DNA of 64,000 nucleotides from Lycocorax pyrrhopterus obiensis. Taxonomy: Eukaryota; Chordata; Aves; Passeriformes; Paradisaeidae. The DNA lies in the NCBI GenBank assembly GCA_014706295.1, contig JACSVZ010000007.1, forward strand, positions 55,194,975-55,258,974, read 5' to 3'. Positions 50,151 to 63,500 of this stretch are shown here, piece after piece. The position numbers and the translations under genes were made by a program. Under the pieces are notes generated by a model. It saw only the letters and a program-made list of their open reading frames with translations. It was not told the origin of the DNA and searched no databases. Position 1 is the first letter of the stretch, and every line of letters begins with the position of its first letter.

Positions 50151-53100
50151 TATGTGTTGTACCTGAAAGCCACAGAATAACACAAATTAGAGTTATGAGA
50201 TGGAAGCAAACCTCTGGAAAGGTCAGCAATGGCGTGTGCTGTCTCTCAGTCACTGTTCTGCAATTTTGTTGTGGTTGGCCTGGAGTATGTAGAGAAAAAA
50301 TGCTATTCTAATCTTAAATGTATGGCTAATGAAAGGGTTCGTGAGAAAACAGACTTTGAGCAGATCTATGTTGCTTCTAAACCCATCTGCACTGTCTTGG
50401 TTAAAGCTGTAGGGAGAATGCAGATATGTTGATTTACAAAGGAACTCCAGATTATTTTATGAGCTGCAGTCTTATGTTCACTATGATACAAAAATTAATG
50501 AAACCCTCTTACACTCATTCTTTTATGCCAAGCTGAACATCTTTAAGTTCTTGTGAATATTAAACACTAGACCGATTTAATTTCAGAAATTATTATTTGC
50601 CCAATGATTAAAGTGAATGTCACTAATTTATTTAAGAATGTATTCCATGGAGGGCTCAGTGTTGCTGGCTCACCCTTGCTTACAAACCTGGAGTGCAGAG
50701 TGACTGATGTACTACTTGCTGCTTTCTGAGAACGCAGGGATACTTTGATGTGATGGGTGTTGTATCGTTGATTAAGGAATGAAGACTGCTGATGACCCCA
50801 GAAAATACTGATAACACGCTTGAAAGACACAAAAGACTTGTGGTTCCCTGTACTAATATATATCCTGTCTCTTGTGAATGTAGTCAGGATTGCCTTACTT
50901 CAGGGGAACCCAGATTTGAAAAGTGCATGACCTCATTGCTCACAGCAGAACAAGTTAGAGTTCAAGGGAGTAACTGAAATAAAATGCACCCAATTATAGA
51001 CTGCAGACCTGTGAGATCAGTAAGAGGTTTTGTTTCTAAAGCCTGTTTTTCAGAGCAAATGTCCACTGTAAAATAAAAAAATGGGCTTGTTTCTACAGGA
51101 AATCCAAATTCCCTAATGTTTTTTCATGCAATGCCCCCAAAATACTCCAGCAAACTGGCTAACATGACAAATTAGTCAAGGGGTATGGAAATATCCAATC
51201 CAAAATGAGGCAAAAGCTCTGAATTCAATTACAGGTTATCACAATCTGATGCCTGTTCTACCAAGGTAACAAGGCCAAGCCATGTGGCAGCTGCTGAGCC
51301 CACATCTGGCTTCTGTTCTCCAGCCTGACAATGCAGGTTCTCCTTTCCATCTTTCTGACTTTTCAGTGAGATGCCTGAAATCTTCTGGCCCTGGAATACA
51401 AAAAGTTCTATTTTGACTTTAGCTCAGCGATGGCTTCAGCTTGCCGTTCTTCTGTGTATGTCTGGGCTTGGAAGACAACTGCTGCCACTTCCTCTCCACA
51501 CCTCAGCCTCCCTAAGTACCCAGGGGTGGGCATGGGAATAATAAAGTTATGTTTGGGGTGCTCCTCTCCAGCTCTAGTGTGCAAGAGAATGATGTGACAC
51601 ACTGCCCATGAGCTGACCCTGGGCACGGGAGCAGGGCTGGATGAACCCTCCCGCAGTCCGTGCTGTTTTATTAAGGACAGAATCTGCTTCCTTTCCTGGG
51701 AAAATGGACATACTGCATGCAGTGCCCTGTTTTTCAGTTCTCTTCCTAGCAGGGCACAATGAGTGCTGAGGCAGAGATTTATGCAGTGCTCAGTCCTTAG
51801 CATTAGTCTTAAAAAACAATGGTGCCAGCCACTCTTTTAATTCCTTCCTTCTGAATTATTTGACTGATTTACTGCTAAGTATAGGTGGTAGGGTGTTTTT
51901 TTCCTTTCCTCCTTAAATCAAAGCAAAACCAAAATAATTTTCAGAAGGAATACTGTAAGACTGAAAGCAGAAAAAAAAATTTGAATTTTCCCCCATGTAA
52001 AATTGGAGAATAAAATCTATTTCATATTGAGTTTAATAGAATTAAGATATTTTGCTGTAGTTGGCTCCATCAGGATGTGGCAGGTCTCTTCAAAGCACAT
52101 TTGCATCTGCTCAGCTTCCATGGTCCCACGTAAGAGTTGAGATTTTGCATCTAATTTTGCTGTTCTTTCCCCAGGTCCTTTCCTTAGCTGGATTATATCT
52201 CCTGTGATAAAGCAAGAAGAGCATTTGCCAGCTGTGACTTTGTAGGAATCCCATGATTACTGTAAGAGGTGGGGGGTGGAGCTGGGCAGGGCACTCTCTT
52301 GTCAGGATTAATCCTGAGGCTCTGATATTGCAACTCCCAAAAGGCACTTAGGTGGATATGGCTCCAGATAAACTTCCAAAAAATAAATGTATAGAAACAT
52401 TTAATTTATTTTGAGAGGGGAGGGAGTGTATTATTTTCACTCTGTAAGATCTTATATTTTGGGGTTTTTGTCCCATTTGGGGGAGTCCACAAAATAAAAT
52501 AATAAAAAAAATTTAGTCTGTTACCTACTAGTAATCCTAGTTAAAATGTAAAAATCTGAGATTACTGCTTCGGGTCACAAGCTTGCTTTTAATTAGCATT
52601 CCGTTTATTAAAATATTTTTCCTAAGGTGTATTTTTTCTATGCAGAGATACTGTAAAGAATGAGGAAGAGAATTCTCAAAGCACTGATTAGCAGGTAATG
52701 TCAAATCATAATTCTGGCACGACTTACTAAAACCGGAATCAGGGGTCTCTTTGGATTTTCCCTATGCATTTTTCCCATTTATTTCCTGGTGGTAAAGCTT
52801 GGCATGTATAGTTGCCGCTTGGGAGCAATGATGTACCAGATATTGTTTAGATTTTTTTTTGTCATCCTCTGCAGCTATATGACTGAGCAGCACGACTGCT
52901 GCTACCTCTGGGCTTTCATGAGCTTTCTGGCAGTTCTGTGGCAAAACATTTGTGGGTAAGTAGTATTTATTAGTTTGTTTCTTTTTTTTTTAAATCAGAT
53001 TATAGGATAGTGATGTTACAACCTTGGTAAAGCCCAGGCTGCTGGTTCCACACCACGTTGCTGTGATCTGGCTCCCACGGACTCGCCTCTCACAGGCTTC

Positions 53101-56100
53101 CTGAGATGAAGCAGACTCCAGGCAGCTGCGTATCGCCTTTGTGGCTGCAATCCAGAGGTGAAGGTCCTCTGTTTAGGACTTTCACTTGTGACTGAGATGG
53201 TGCCTTTCCACAGCTTGGGTAGCCTTACTCTCTCTAGATGCTCCAGCAGAGAAAACACATTTGCTAGATAACAATTTGGGTTGCAGCTAAGACACTGATA
53301 AATATTGAAATAGATCATCTACCAGCTTTATAAAGGCTCTGATGCCAGTCTTTCTGTACAGCATAAGAAATAACCTGTCTTTATTTTGGATGCCCAAATT
53401 GGCTGTTTCTGTATATACTCCCAGAAGCACTTGAGCAATATGCTGGACATAGCTGAGCAGGAAACACTGCAGGGCGGGACTGGGCTGAGATGGTCAATCT
53501 ACACTCGAGTGTGCTGTGATGTGTGGACTTCAGGCTGGTTACAGCATCCAGAGGTCTTCATCCATTATGCAGTATAGTTTTTCTTACAGAGATCAGAGGA
53601 ACAAGATGAGTGAATTTTCTTGCCTCAGATTTTGGTGGTTTTTGTTACTCAGTGTATTGGGGTTTGTGTCAGAGCCTCTGCAACAGTCTAGTTTTGACAA
53701 GGTTTCTTCAAGTTTTGGAGTCTATCCCTGGACTGTGAATCTGCTAGCAGGCTTCCCTGTTACACACTCATTTTCCCTTTCTTGGGTTATGTGATGAGGA
53801 TGATAAGCCGCTGGAGATTCCCAGCAGACCTGCATTGTTGCTTTACAATGAAGTGCAGTCCAGCAACCTGGTTTGCCCTGGATGGCAACTGCCTTTTTTC
53901 CCTGTAAGCTTTCCAACCCGGCTCACCATCATCAACAGCTAACAGACCTCCTTTGTTAGCCTTGCCTCAGATGCTAGAGGCTGGCTAGTCATCTCCTGGG
54001 GGGTTTATCTCAATATGGAAGCACAAAATGTATTTGAAATGGAAAAAGAAGTTTCCAAAGCAGTTGGTAGTCTAACACAAGTGGCGGGTGGGGGGGGAGG
54101 AGATACAATCCCTGTGAACAGCCTTAAGGCTTAGACATACAGACAGACACAGACAGATTTACCACATTGGCACTAATGCTTTCAATCTTTTTACAAAAAG
54201 AAAATATTGCCAAGATGCTAATACATGCACATGGTAGCAATATGTTCATGAGGAATTGTAGTTAAGTTAATTACTGGAGCTAGGCTGCATGGACTGTGTG
54301 CTACACAGATGGACTGTACGATATACAGGCACTTTTTAAGTATGCAGATTCCTACTGAAGTGGCACAGCTTAATGACTCACTTGGATTAAAGCTGCTACA
54401 ACCTATTGTCCCAATAATCCAGGATTTAAGCATGCTGTAATTGTATGTATCATGCATGAAAGAGCAATTTGTAGCTGTAGAAAGTTTAACACTGCTCCTA
54501 GCTACTCGGCTTTTTGTTTTCTTTGCACTCAAGAGCCAAAATTTGAGTCTCATCTGTGTTTGTGGCACACAAAGGCTGATTCCTTTCCTTACTGTTATTG
54601 TTGCAAACTAGAAGTAGCTCTGCTGAAGAACAGGAAAGGGGAGCCAGCTTGGGTCTCTTCAGCAACAAGATACTGCCTGTCAGCGGGGTCTGCTCTGTGT
54701 CTTGCACTGCAGGTTGCCACACATGAGCCTTGCTTGTTTTTATTCTGTCATAGAATGATTTGGGATAATAGGCAGACCCCATCTGTTCCCATTTTAGGAC
54801 GCTTTGCTTTCTTTTTCAAAATCTGCCCATAAATAAACACACAGAGAAAAATACTGGGGTGTGAAGCACACACCATGATGTTAGCACAGAAGGTCCTGCT
54901 TCATGTCTACCAGCACTGACACGCTCAGCTATTGCAGCATATATCATACCTGACATCCAACATCACCTATGCAGCTCCTCCAGGCCTAAATTTGAGTGTT
55001 ACAGGAACAGGCTGGGTGAATGGAAAATTAACCTTCTCCAGTAACTGCTCACTTCCTCTCAGGTTATGTCAGGGCATTCTGTTGCTACACTCTTTTGCTG
55101 TGCCAGGTTAATGAGATCTGTGTGGGTTGTTTGTGGATTACAGGTGATATGGCGGATGAGAGGTTGTGTTGTGTATCTTCTGGCACAGATGGGAAAGTAA
55201 AGTTGCTTTCACAGCACTGAAGGGAAGACTGCTTCATCCTCATTTTTGTCTGTGCTGGAGAGGGGAAGGGACCTTCTAAGGGGACAGTCCACTGTCGTGC
55301 AGCTGTCATTGAGAAAGGTTTCAGCAAGACAGGGGCACGAGGCACAACTGAAGAGGATGTATTCACAGCTGCCTTCATGCCTGTAGCATATCCTTTACTC
55401 CACCACGAATTCTGCCCTGTGGCATTTCAGGGTTTTTCTTGTCCTGAGGTGAAACCGATTATTCCACAGAAGCTGCCTGACACTGTTTCTGTCGCAGCCA
55501 GACTTCTTGCATCAGATTAACATTCCCTGTAAGCACCACGGAACGGAAGGCTGTGAACCCAGCCCGGTGTGAGTGATTGTACATCGGTATTACCTAATTC
55601 TTACAGTATTAAGGTAATTAGGAAACATGAGACTTCACAAAAATAGACAGCTCGTTGTACTGAGAGTATCAAAGGCGTTTTTACTCCCATGTCAATTTGA
55701 ACGGTGCTCTTGGCTACTCCATTACAGTAATCAGCTTAGCTAAATTTGTTTTGCATGTCTGATGTTAATGAATGACTGGTTGCTATTCTTTTAGGTTGAA
55801 ATCCCCCGCATCTGCATAATTAGGGAAGTTAGCAGTCTGACTCCAGAAGTCACAAGGTAGAGGGGGAGCAAAGAGTTGAAACCCACACTCACAGTGTGGG
55901 GCTGCCAGGGAGCACCCCAGTGTGTGTCACTTTGGGATAGTGCAGGAGCTTCGTGTCTATTGCATCCAGGTCTGAAGATTTGCCCTAATGAGGATTATGG
56001 CCTCATCAAACCTTTGAAATGGTTCCTTTCTGGTCTGGGTAAACAGTGGAGATATAATGGTTGTACGTTATGGTGCCAATCATTCCTCTCCCCTTTGTGT

Positions 56101-59100
56101 CTGTTCCAGCATGGGTCTTACAGTGTATAGGACTTCTGCTGTCATCACTTCTGGTCATTTTCCAAATGTGGTAAAATGAAGAAACAATGGAAAAGTGAAG
56201 TCTCTGGTTAGAAACCCACTTCAGCTGGATCGAGACAGTTCACACAAGACGGAATTGTAGGCAGGCCTTTTTTTCAGATGCTTTTCTAGTTGATCCAATT
56301 TATAATCTGTCCCTGCAAACATGCCATTTCTAATGGGTTCCATATGCCTCTAAGCCTTCCTGTTATTTCCTACTTAAGGATTGCTCTGTTCAGCAAGAAG
56401 TCTGCCACTCTGCATCTTGTCTAAGGCTAGTTGTTTTAAAACCCAAACAAAAATGGGAAGAGGGCCTATGACTGGATGCCACGCTTACAGGCGTTCTTCA
56501 CAGCTACCCCTGACCTTTGTTCTGATGCTGCTGATGGCAACACAGAGTCTGCTTAAGACACATATGCTAATGCAAACAAGGGAGTTGGAGGTGTTTTGGC
56601 AGTCAAAAGTAGCCACAGTAATAGAGACAGTATGAGAAGTTCAAGGTGCCTACTTGCTGGTACTACTATACTGCTTGTAATTTTCCTCATTCATAATTAA
56701 ATTTTTTTTATTCTTACACAGAATCTCTAAACTGCTGTCATACTGAATTATTTCACCCTGGTTCCAGAGAATGGTTCTGTAAATACTCCTCTCAGCCACT
56801 TTTTATGGTTTATGGGCATGGAAAAGCTTTGAAAGCTCATTGCTACTTTACTGCCCACACATTTCCCCATCTATTCCCCATTTTGCTGCTGCCTCCTCCT
56901 CCCTACATTAATCCTCCATTAGCATCATAAGGCACTGATGAAGGATGCCAAGGTCACTCCTGTGCCAGTAAGCTTTTGCAGCCACATCTTAACGCTAACT
57001 TGGATGCCAGTTTTGGTTTTCCTTAAGAGGAGATTATCATTAAAAAAAGAAAAAAAAGTCATTGCCAGCTGAGTTCCTGAAATCTCTATAATTTGTTACT
57101 GAAATGAGGGAATTCTGTAAAGCCAAACACCCTGGCCAAGACTAAAGTCCTCTCCCTTCTGTGCCATTTTCAGTATCTAACAAAAAATGGTTCCTTAGCT
57201 AATAATCTGCTCAATTCCAAATTTATGGAACTAGAGTTATAGGTAGCTTGATAAGATGGAAGAAGTGGGGAGCTGAACTGCCTCTGGTAATCTTTCCATC
57301 TTATGTAATCTCTCTTCCTCAGTTCTCTCACCTGATACTGTTTGAAAGAAACACCTCTACTTAAGACACCTATGTAGGCTTACGATGGGAAAAAATCCAT
57401 ATGTTGACATGTGAATTACTATTTTTAATTTGTATTAAATGAGCTGTTGCAGCTTTTAGAGTGCCATGCTAGGCATTTTACAAATTGCGAAAGGGAGTCC
57501 CTGCCAACACAGAGTTTATGACCCAGACAGACAAGATAGAGCAAACACAGGAGAAGACAAATGTCACCTTTGCTTTTTGTCAGTGGAAATTGAAACCCTG
57601 AGAGAGAGAGTTTCTTCAAGGTCAGAGGCAGCCTCAGTGAGAGCTGCATGGGTTGAATCCCCACTTCCTGAGTCCTGGGACAATACCTAATTCATTAGGT
57701 AGCCATTTCTCTTAAAATACTCTATAAGTACCTCAAATTCCCCACAGATAGTAGAAGTTTGAATAGGAGTTGACTTTTTCTGAGTAACTTGCAAACTAAG
57801 AGCAAGAGACCTATTAAAGAGCTGTTAAGAAAATTAAGTTAGTCTCCTGAGGAGGATAGTTTTTAATCAACATAGAGCAATCTTGGTTGGTTTCAGTGGG
57901 CCCAGTTCTTTACTGTATTTGCAGTTTGTACATTCTGAAATAAACAGGTTGTACAAGATTATTGCTGTCTAGAGCTGGGTGGACTTGCTTTCTGTGAAAT
58001 TCCAATTCAGCAAATTTCAAAGCAGTTGGGACATTAATAAAAAATGGAAGAAATAGAATTTTGACGTTTTAAAGACAGAATCCTCTCCCCTGCAAACACA
58101 AGAATATTAGCGTGAGATGTGATTTCATTTGGATGAAACATGACAAAGGGGAATCTAAGCTTCCATGAGCTACCTGTGAAAGTACTTATTCCCAGGCAAA
58201 TAGAATATGAGCCTGTCACTTTTCTTTGACTGATTTATACTCAAAGGGGACAGTAAAACCACTCAATTCTATGTTTTGCTGCCTTAAGAGCAGTTAGCTT
58301 GTCCAGACCACGGAAGTATCCAACTGCTGTGAATCAGGTGGGAGGGGAACATTCTTTTAAAAAGTCTCCAGAGATTCATATTGATAAATTCCCTCTAGAA
58401 GATACTTTATATCAACAAGAATAGGTCAGGATCAACAAATGACAAATTAGTACTGGAATATAATGTGTTAAGTCTTGCGTAGCCGTCACTGACTAATGTG
58501 GACTGACCTTTGCAGCAATATATACAGTCAGTTTATTAAAGCAGGGACAGAGCAATCTCTAGGCCTTTGGTCAATCTAGGTTGCTTGAGGCTGAGGAATT
58601 TCCATTTAAAATATCTCTTCAGGTGATAAAGACTGATTCAATAGAGATCGGCTAATAAAGAAAGTGCTGGAAGCTACTATTAAATTCTAGCTTCTGTCAG
58701 CTTAACAGCAAAAACTTTTAATGAGGAAACCATTAAAGTTGACCTAATGAATCAGAAATGCTTTTCCTTTCTGGCTAATTATAGAGTGCCTAGAATATCT
58801 TTCGACACATGTAATTTAGAAAATCCAGATCTATTGAGTCCTCCTGCTCTCAAAGAAAACCTGTTGCATAGCAAAAACCTGGAAAATGCTCTTCTGGGAG
58901 GAGGAAGGGTTTGACATGGATTCACTGAGGAAATCTCTGGGGTCAGATGGGCTGGATGCAGAGGACATCAGATTAAATTAGTGGTTGATATTTAAAAATA
59001 TTGCTTAGTATAAAGCACTGTGGTTTTGGAGGAAAACACAGTAGGACACGTGATGGATAAGAATTATTGCTGCATCCATCTGGTCTGTAAAAGAGCATTA

Positions 59101-59162
59101 TGATAATGTCCTAGACAGTAAAGTAGAAAATATAATAAGATATTGTATTTACAAGTAGAATG

Positions 59163-59177
59163 TGACGTGAAACGTCA
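59163..59177. promoter_or_regulatory. Paired CRE-like half-sites
   Basis: TGACGT at 59163-59168 and ACGTCA at 59172-59177 form an inverted pair with a 3-base spacer (GAA). A further TGTCAC lies at 59183-59188. CREB/ATF factors bind TGACG/CGTCA half-sites. Activity here is inference. Confidence 0.3.
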
Positions 59178-60555
59178 AATGATGTCACTGGAGATGATGT
59201 TTGATGTTGGCTTAAAGGTTTTCTTCTATTAGCAATATATTCTGGTAGCACCATGATCCTTTTTGTGACCTAGGGAAAGTTCATCAGTAGTAAAGTAACA
59301 TTTAGAAATCCAAGACTAGATGGGACTGGGCACTTAAGAACTCAGCCAAGAAAGAGTTTCCACTAGTGTTGTCATTTCGCAGCTTCCTTTCCACAAAATC
59401 TTAACATGTAAATAGACAGGACAGATAAAAGAAGGGCTTAATTTTTGTTTGGCAGACATGAACACAGAGAAATCAAATCTTTTATCAAAAGTTGCAATGG
59501 AAATTTGCATTGAGCTAGAAACAGAACTCAGATTTTGAAAGTCTTAATTTGGAGATTGAACTGCCATCCCAGCCTGCGCGTGGTGGGTGATTTATCATTT
59601 TTTAAATCCGTTTCCATTTTCATGTGTAACTTTCTGCACTGCTAGGTCCAGTCTGGATTTTTCCCTCCATTTCCTAGTTTACAGAGCTCTGACATATGTA
59701 AAACATATTTGCAGGATATTCGAGGTCTCAAAGAACCTTGATAAACAAACGTAAAATGTGGTTCATGGTAAAAATCACAAGCCAGTTTACGGAAGTTGGC
59801 AGTTTGAGAGAAAACCCAGATGTGCAACATACTGTAAATAGAGACCCCTGTGTCTGTGACTCTCATAATCCAATTTTTTCTCTCTGTGATTAAGAAGCAA
59901 AACTTTAGGTTAAAAAGTGAAAGGTGCACAAGTTGTGGATGCAAACCAAGTGAGATGAGGTGGAAAGGGCACTGCAGTTTTCAACTGTAGCTAAATACAC
60001 GAACAGTTTGGAACAAAAGCTTCCTGTTTCCAGCACATTGACATGCTTGGATTCGAAGGTTTTGAAGCCTTTATTTAAGAGAAAAAAATATAAAGTAACT
60101 TTTTGCTTGGTTTCTGGTATCAAGCCAGCTAAACTAAGCAATGCTGCCATATATTTCAGTAAGCTCCTGAGGTGGTGATTGTGCTGGGGTGAGGGCTTAA
60201 GATTGGTGAGTTCTTTAGATTAACTCCATCTTCTGTAGGAGTGGTATTATACCATGCACTGATCGACTGTTGGCTGTACCAGATTCCCTGGGGGCCAGCT
60301 GGTTTCCAGGCAGTGAGTATTTGTGCATCTCTAGCCAGGCCTTGGTTGTCTTTGCAGGGCTGGCATTTCTGAGCCAGATCCTCCTTTATATACCCAGCCT
60401 GTAAACACTTGGACTTGTTGCTGTTGATGCTAAACTGCAGCAAGGAAGCTGATGAACTTCATTAAGACCAGACCCTTTTTGAAGATATGCTTAAAGCCAG
60501 GAGCACTGCAGCTCCTCTCCTGCTGCACAGATGCTTAGATCCTAAGAACTCCAGC

Positions 60556-60563
60556 TGACGTCA
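60556..60563. promoter_or_regulatory. Full palindromic CRE-like site
   Basis: TGACGTCA is a perfect cAMP-response-element octamer in an otherwise CpG-poor region. No TATA box, CpG island or gene start is visible beside it, so a promoter role is not supported by the sequence alone. Confidence 0.3.
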
Positions 60564-63500
60564 TTTCTTGATATCTGTGGCTACCAGACTAGGGGGACAG
60601 GCTGCTCTTCTGTGCTGGGCAAACATGGAATATGGCCCAGGCTGCCAGGAGGGGTGGGAAGTGGGACTGACTGTCTGTCTTGCTTCCTGTATGCGAGACT
60701 TGAGAGGCCAGGCTTCATGCCAGCCTCCTGGAGACCCCCTGGCCAGCCGGGTCCAAGGGATCCTGATGGAGGGTGAAGAGGTTCCATCTTTATATTAAAG
60801 TAGGAGCCAGTGTCAAGTGACTAAGGTGGCTGCCCTGTGTCTTTTACTCTTTTACTTTTTGCCATTGCAGTGCTAAAGATCCATCTGTCCTTAATTTCTT
60901 AATGTTTTCTTCGTGCTAGCAAGTGCCACGTATCCCATACAAATAAATTTCCTTTATCCACTTTAGAATTTGAATGATTCAAACTTGGGACCTTCTTCCT
61001 TTGTTCTCTGCATTTTGAATGTTGAGGATTATGTGTGCCCTCAGCTTCTTTGTTAGGAACTTTCTTTCCTAATTGCATAATTCTCTATTATTAGCTCTAA
61101 ATGTCACAAGGATTCACAGTAACTTCTCAGAATTTTTCATGTGGAGTTACACTCTGAGGATAATCTGCAGTGCACTGTCGTAGAAGCAACTTCTCTCTAG
61201 TCTTTCTGTGTGTTAGAATTTCAAGTGAATACATAATAGCATGTAGAACTATTAAGAAGATTTATGGTTCTGTGTATTTAACATCCCAGAATTTTGCACT
61301 GGGCCTTCTGGTACTGTTTATTTACTTAGGGCTGGTTTTAGGCTATAGGCATTAATAATTTTATGACTGAGTGTTCCTAACAGATGGCTTTATGGGCTGT
61401 AACAGCCACCAAAGAGCAGTGCCAGGGAGCAAAATGAAACCATATATAATACAAACAGTTGTGTGCAGGCTTGCTGTAGGTCACAGAAATACCTCATTTA
61501 TTCAGTATCCTTCTGTAAAGGAGGGTTAGAAACACCAGCTAAGAATAGAGCCAAAGGGACTCCCTCTGGGTAATATTAGTGGTGTATTATTGTGGCTTGG
61601 AGAAGTGCGTAATTGGTACCAGTCAAAGAGGCCCTCTTTCCTCCACTCCTCCCTTTTTGAGTGTCTCACTAGAAAGGCCTATAGATTCATGGCTTGTTAC
61701 AAGTTCCTGTGTGTGTTTGAGGACAGTATGTGGTTTGTTACCCCTGAAAATAGAGTCACTTGTTGACTTTTGGGGGCCTGTGCAAAGAGGAATGGAGGAT
61801 GTGCCATGGTCTGACCTATTTGTTGTGGAGTCAATGGGGAGAGCGGTACCAGCCTGTTCCTCTGAGCCCTGTAAATCTGCAGGCTCTGCACTGTGGTACC
61901 TGGGAGACAGATATTTCTTGTATCTGTTCCTTGTTAATACTCTTCTGGACTCAGGGAAGGAATCCAAGTCTGTAGGCCAGTGAAGGCTGAGTGAGACATG
62001 GATTCACCGACCTCTTTGGATAATTATTTTAAAAGAAAGCTCCTGCGTGTTGACATGAAAGGAGTTTATGCATATCAGCATGAAAGAAGCACATTATAGA
62101 CTTGTAATCTAGAAGCCCTTTTGGGTGCATGCCCAACTTTTCTGGTGGAACTCAAAGGTCTTGTGACTCATTGGCACATCAGGGACTTATCATTGATCCC
62201 ACAGAAGTAGTGCCAAGGCTTACCTTATCTTGACAAGCCTGCATTACATTCAGCTGCATCTCAATAACTTACAGAAACTACAGATAACTCTTGCATAAAT
62301 GGAGATGTAACAACTTGTAGCATGATTAGGGGATCTCAGACTACAGGCCAGACTTTTAATTTCTGCAGAGACCACAGGAGGAAGAAAAAAGAAGCCACTG
62401 GGTCTCCTAGATAACTTTCCTGTCTTAGTAATCTTGGCAGGAATTCATCATCTGTTTGTGTTTCTCAAAATACCACGGGCAATACCACAGAGAGGAAGAG
62501 AAGGAAAGCAAAGAGAGAAAGCGCTGTGTGATTCCTTCAGGTTTTACTTTGCTGAGCTGGTCTGTAAGCAATACAACGAGGATGAATTGCAGTCAAGATG
62601 CAGAAGCATCTTGATGGCTTTTCATGTGATTTAAAAAAAAAAAGGCTTATTATGCCAATATTTTAGTGAAAAGGAATTCTTCTACTAAAAATGGTGGTAA
62701 CCCTTACAGCTTTCCAACTGTACAGCCTTTTAAAAAAACTCATGATTCTTTTTTAATAATTTGTGAACATCTTATTCCAAAGGAACGTCAACTCAAAGAG
62801 TAGTTCTTATGGACAGAACACCTGTGTAAATTCACTGTGAGTAAATTCACTGTAACCTCCTCTTCTTTCATGTGTGTGGCATGATGAGAGGGATAGAGAA
62901 GTATGATGGCGTAGCTCAAAATGCTTTATATTTGAAATAACTTGACTTGTTCTTGTACTGTACAAGCAAATATTTGAAGAATAAAGTGAAAAATTCTTTC
63001 TATTTTTTTTTCTTTTAAGAGGAGTAAAATAAATCTGACCGCTGAGATTAAGCCGTAGTAGTACATGTCACTACATACAGGAATGTTCAAGTAAGAAAAC
63101 CCTCAATAATCTGCCATCAATGCAGAGGCTAAATTTAGCTTTTCATATGTCACTGTAAGCCATACTGTCACCAGGGTCTGATAGTTCTTCCTTTCTCTGG
63201 TGTCTTGACCTCTTCTGAACCATTATACCTTTCCTCTGCAGTGGCATGGTTTAAATGTCAGTCATTATGAATTAAGTTCAAAGAAATATTACTGGATGCA
63301 GGTCTTCAGTGCTACCTCTGAAATGTTAAGTGATGATTACATCAGAAGACTAGAGGCTGATTTCTATGCAGATGTCAGCAGGAGCCCAGCCACAGCCTTT
63401 CTGTAGGATTTGGAAGGCTGGTACCCTTTACATCATATACTTTTATGCTTGCCCATGACCAGGAGAATTATTAGCAGTTTTGTTTTGTCTATGTAAGTCA

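Noticed and set aside
54744..54780. Possible CR1 3' end in reverse ('tcatagaatgatttggg')
   Set aside because: Only about 17 bases resemble the family start; the following sequence does not continue as CR1.
61579..61983. 134-codon open frame on the plus strand with a 114-codon frame opposite
   Set aside because: Opens on GTG. Both strands are open over the same DNA, and neither peptide shows a motif.
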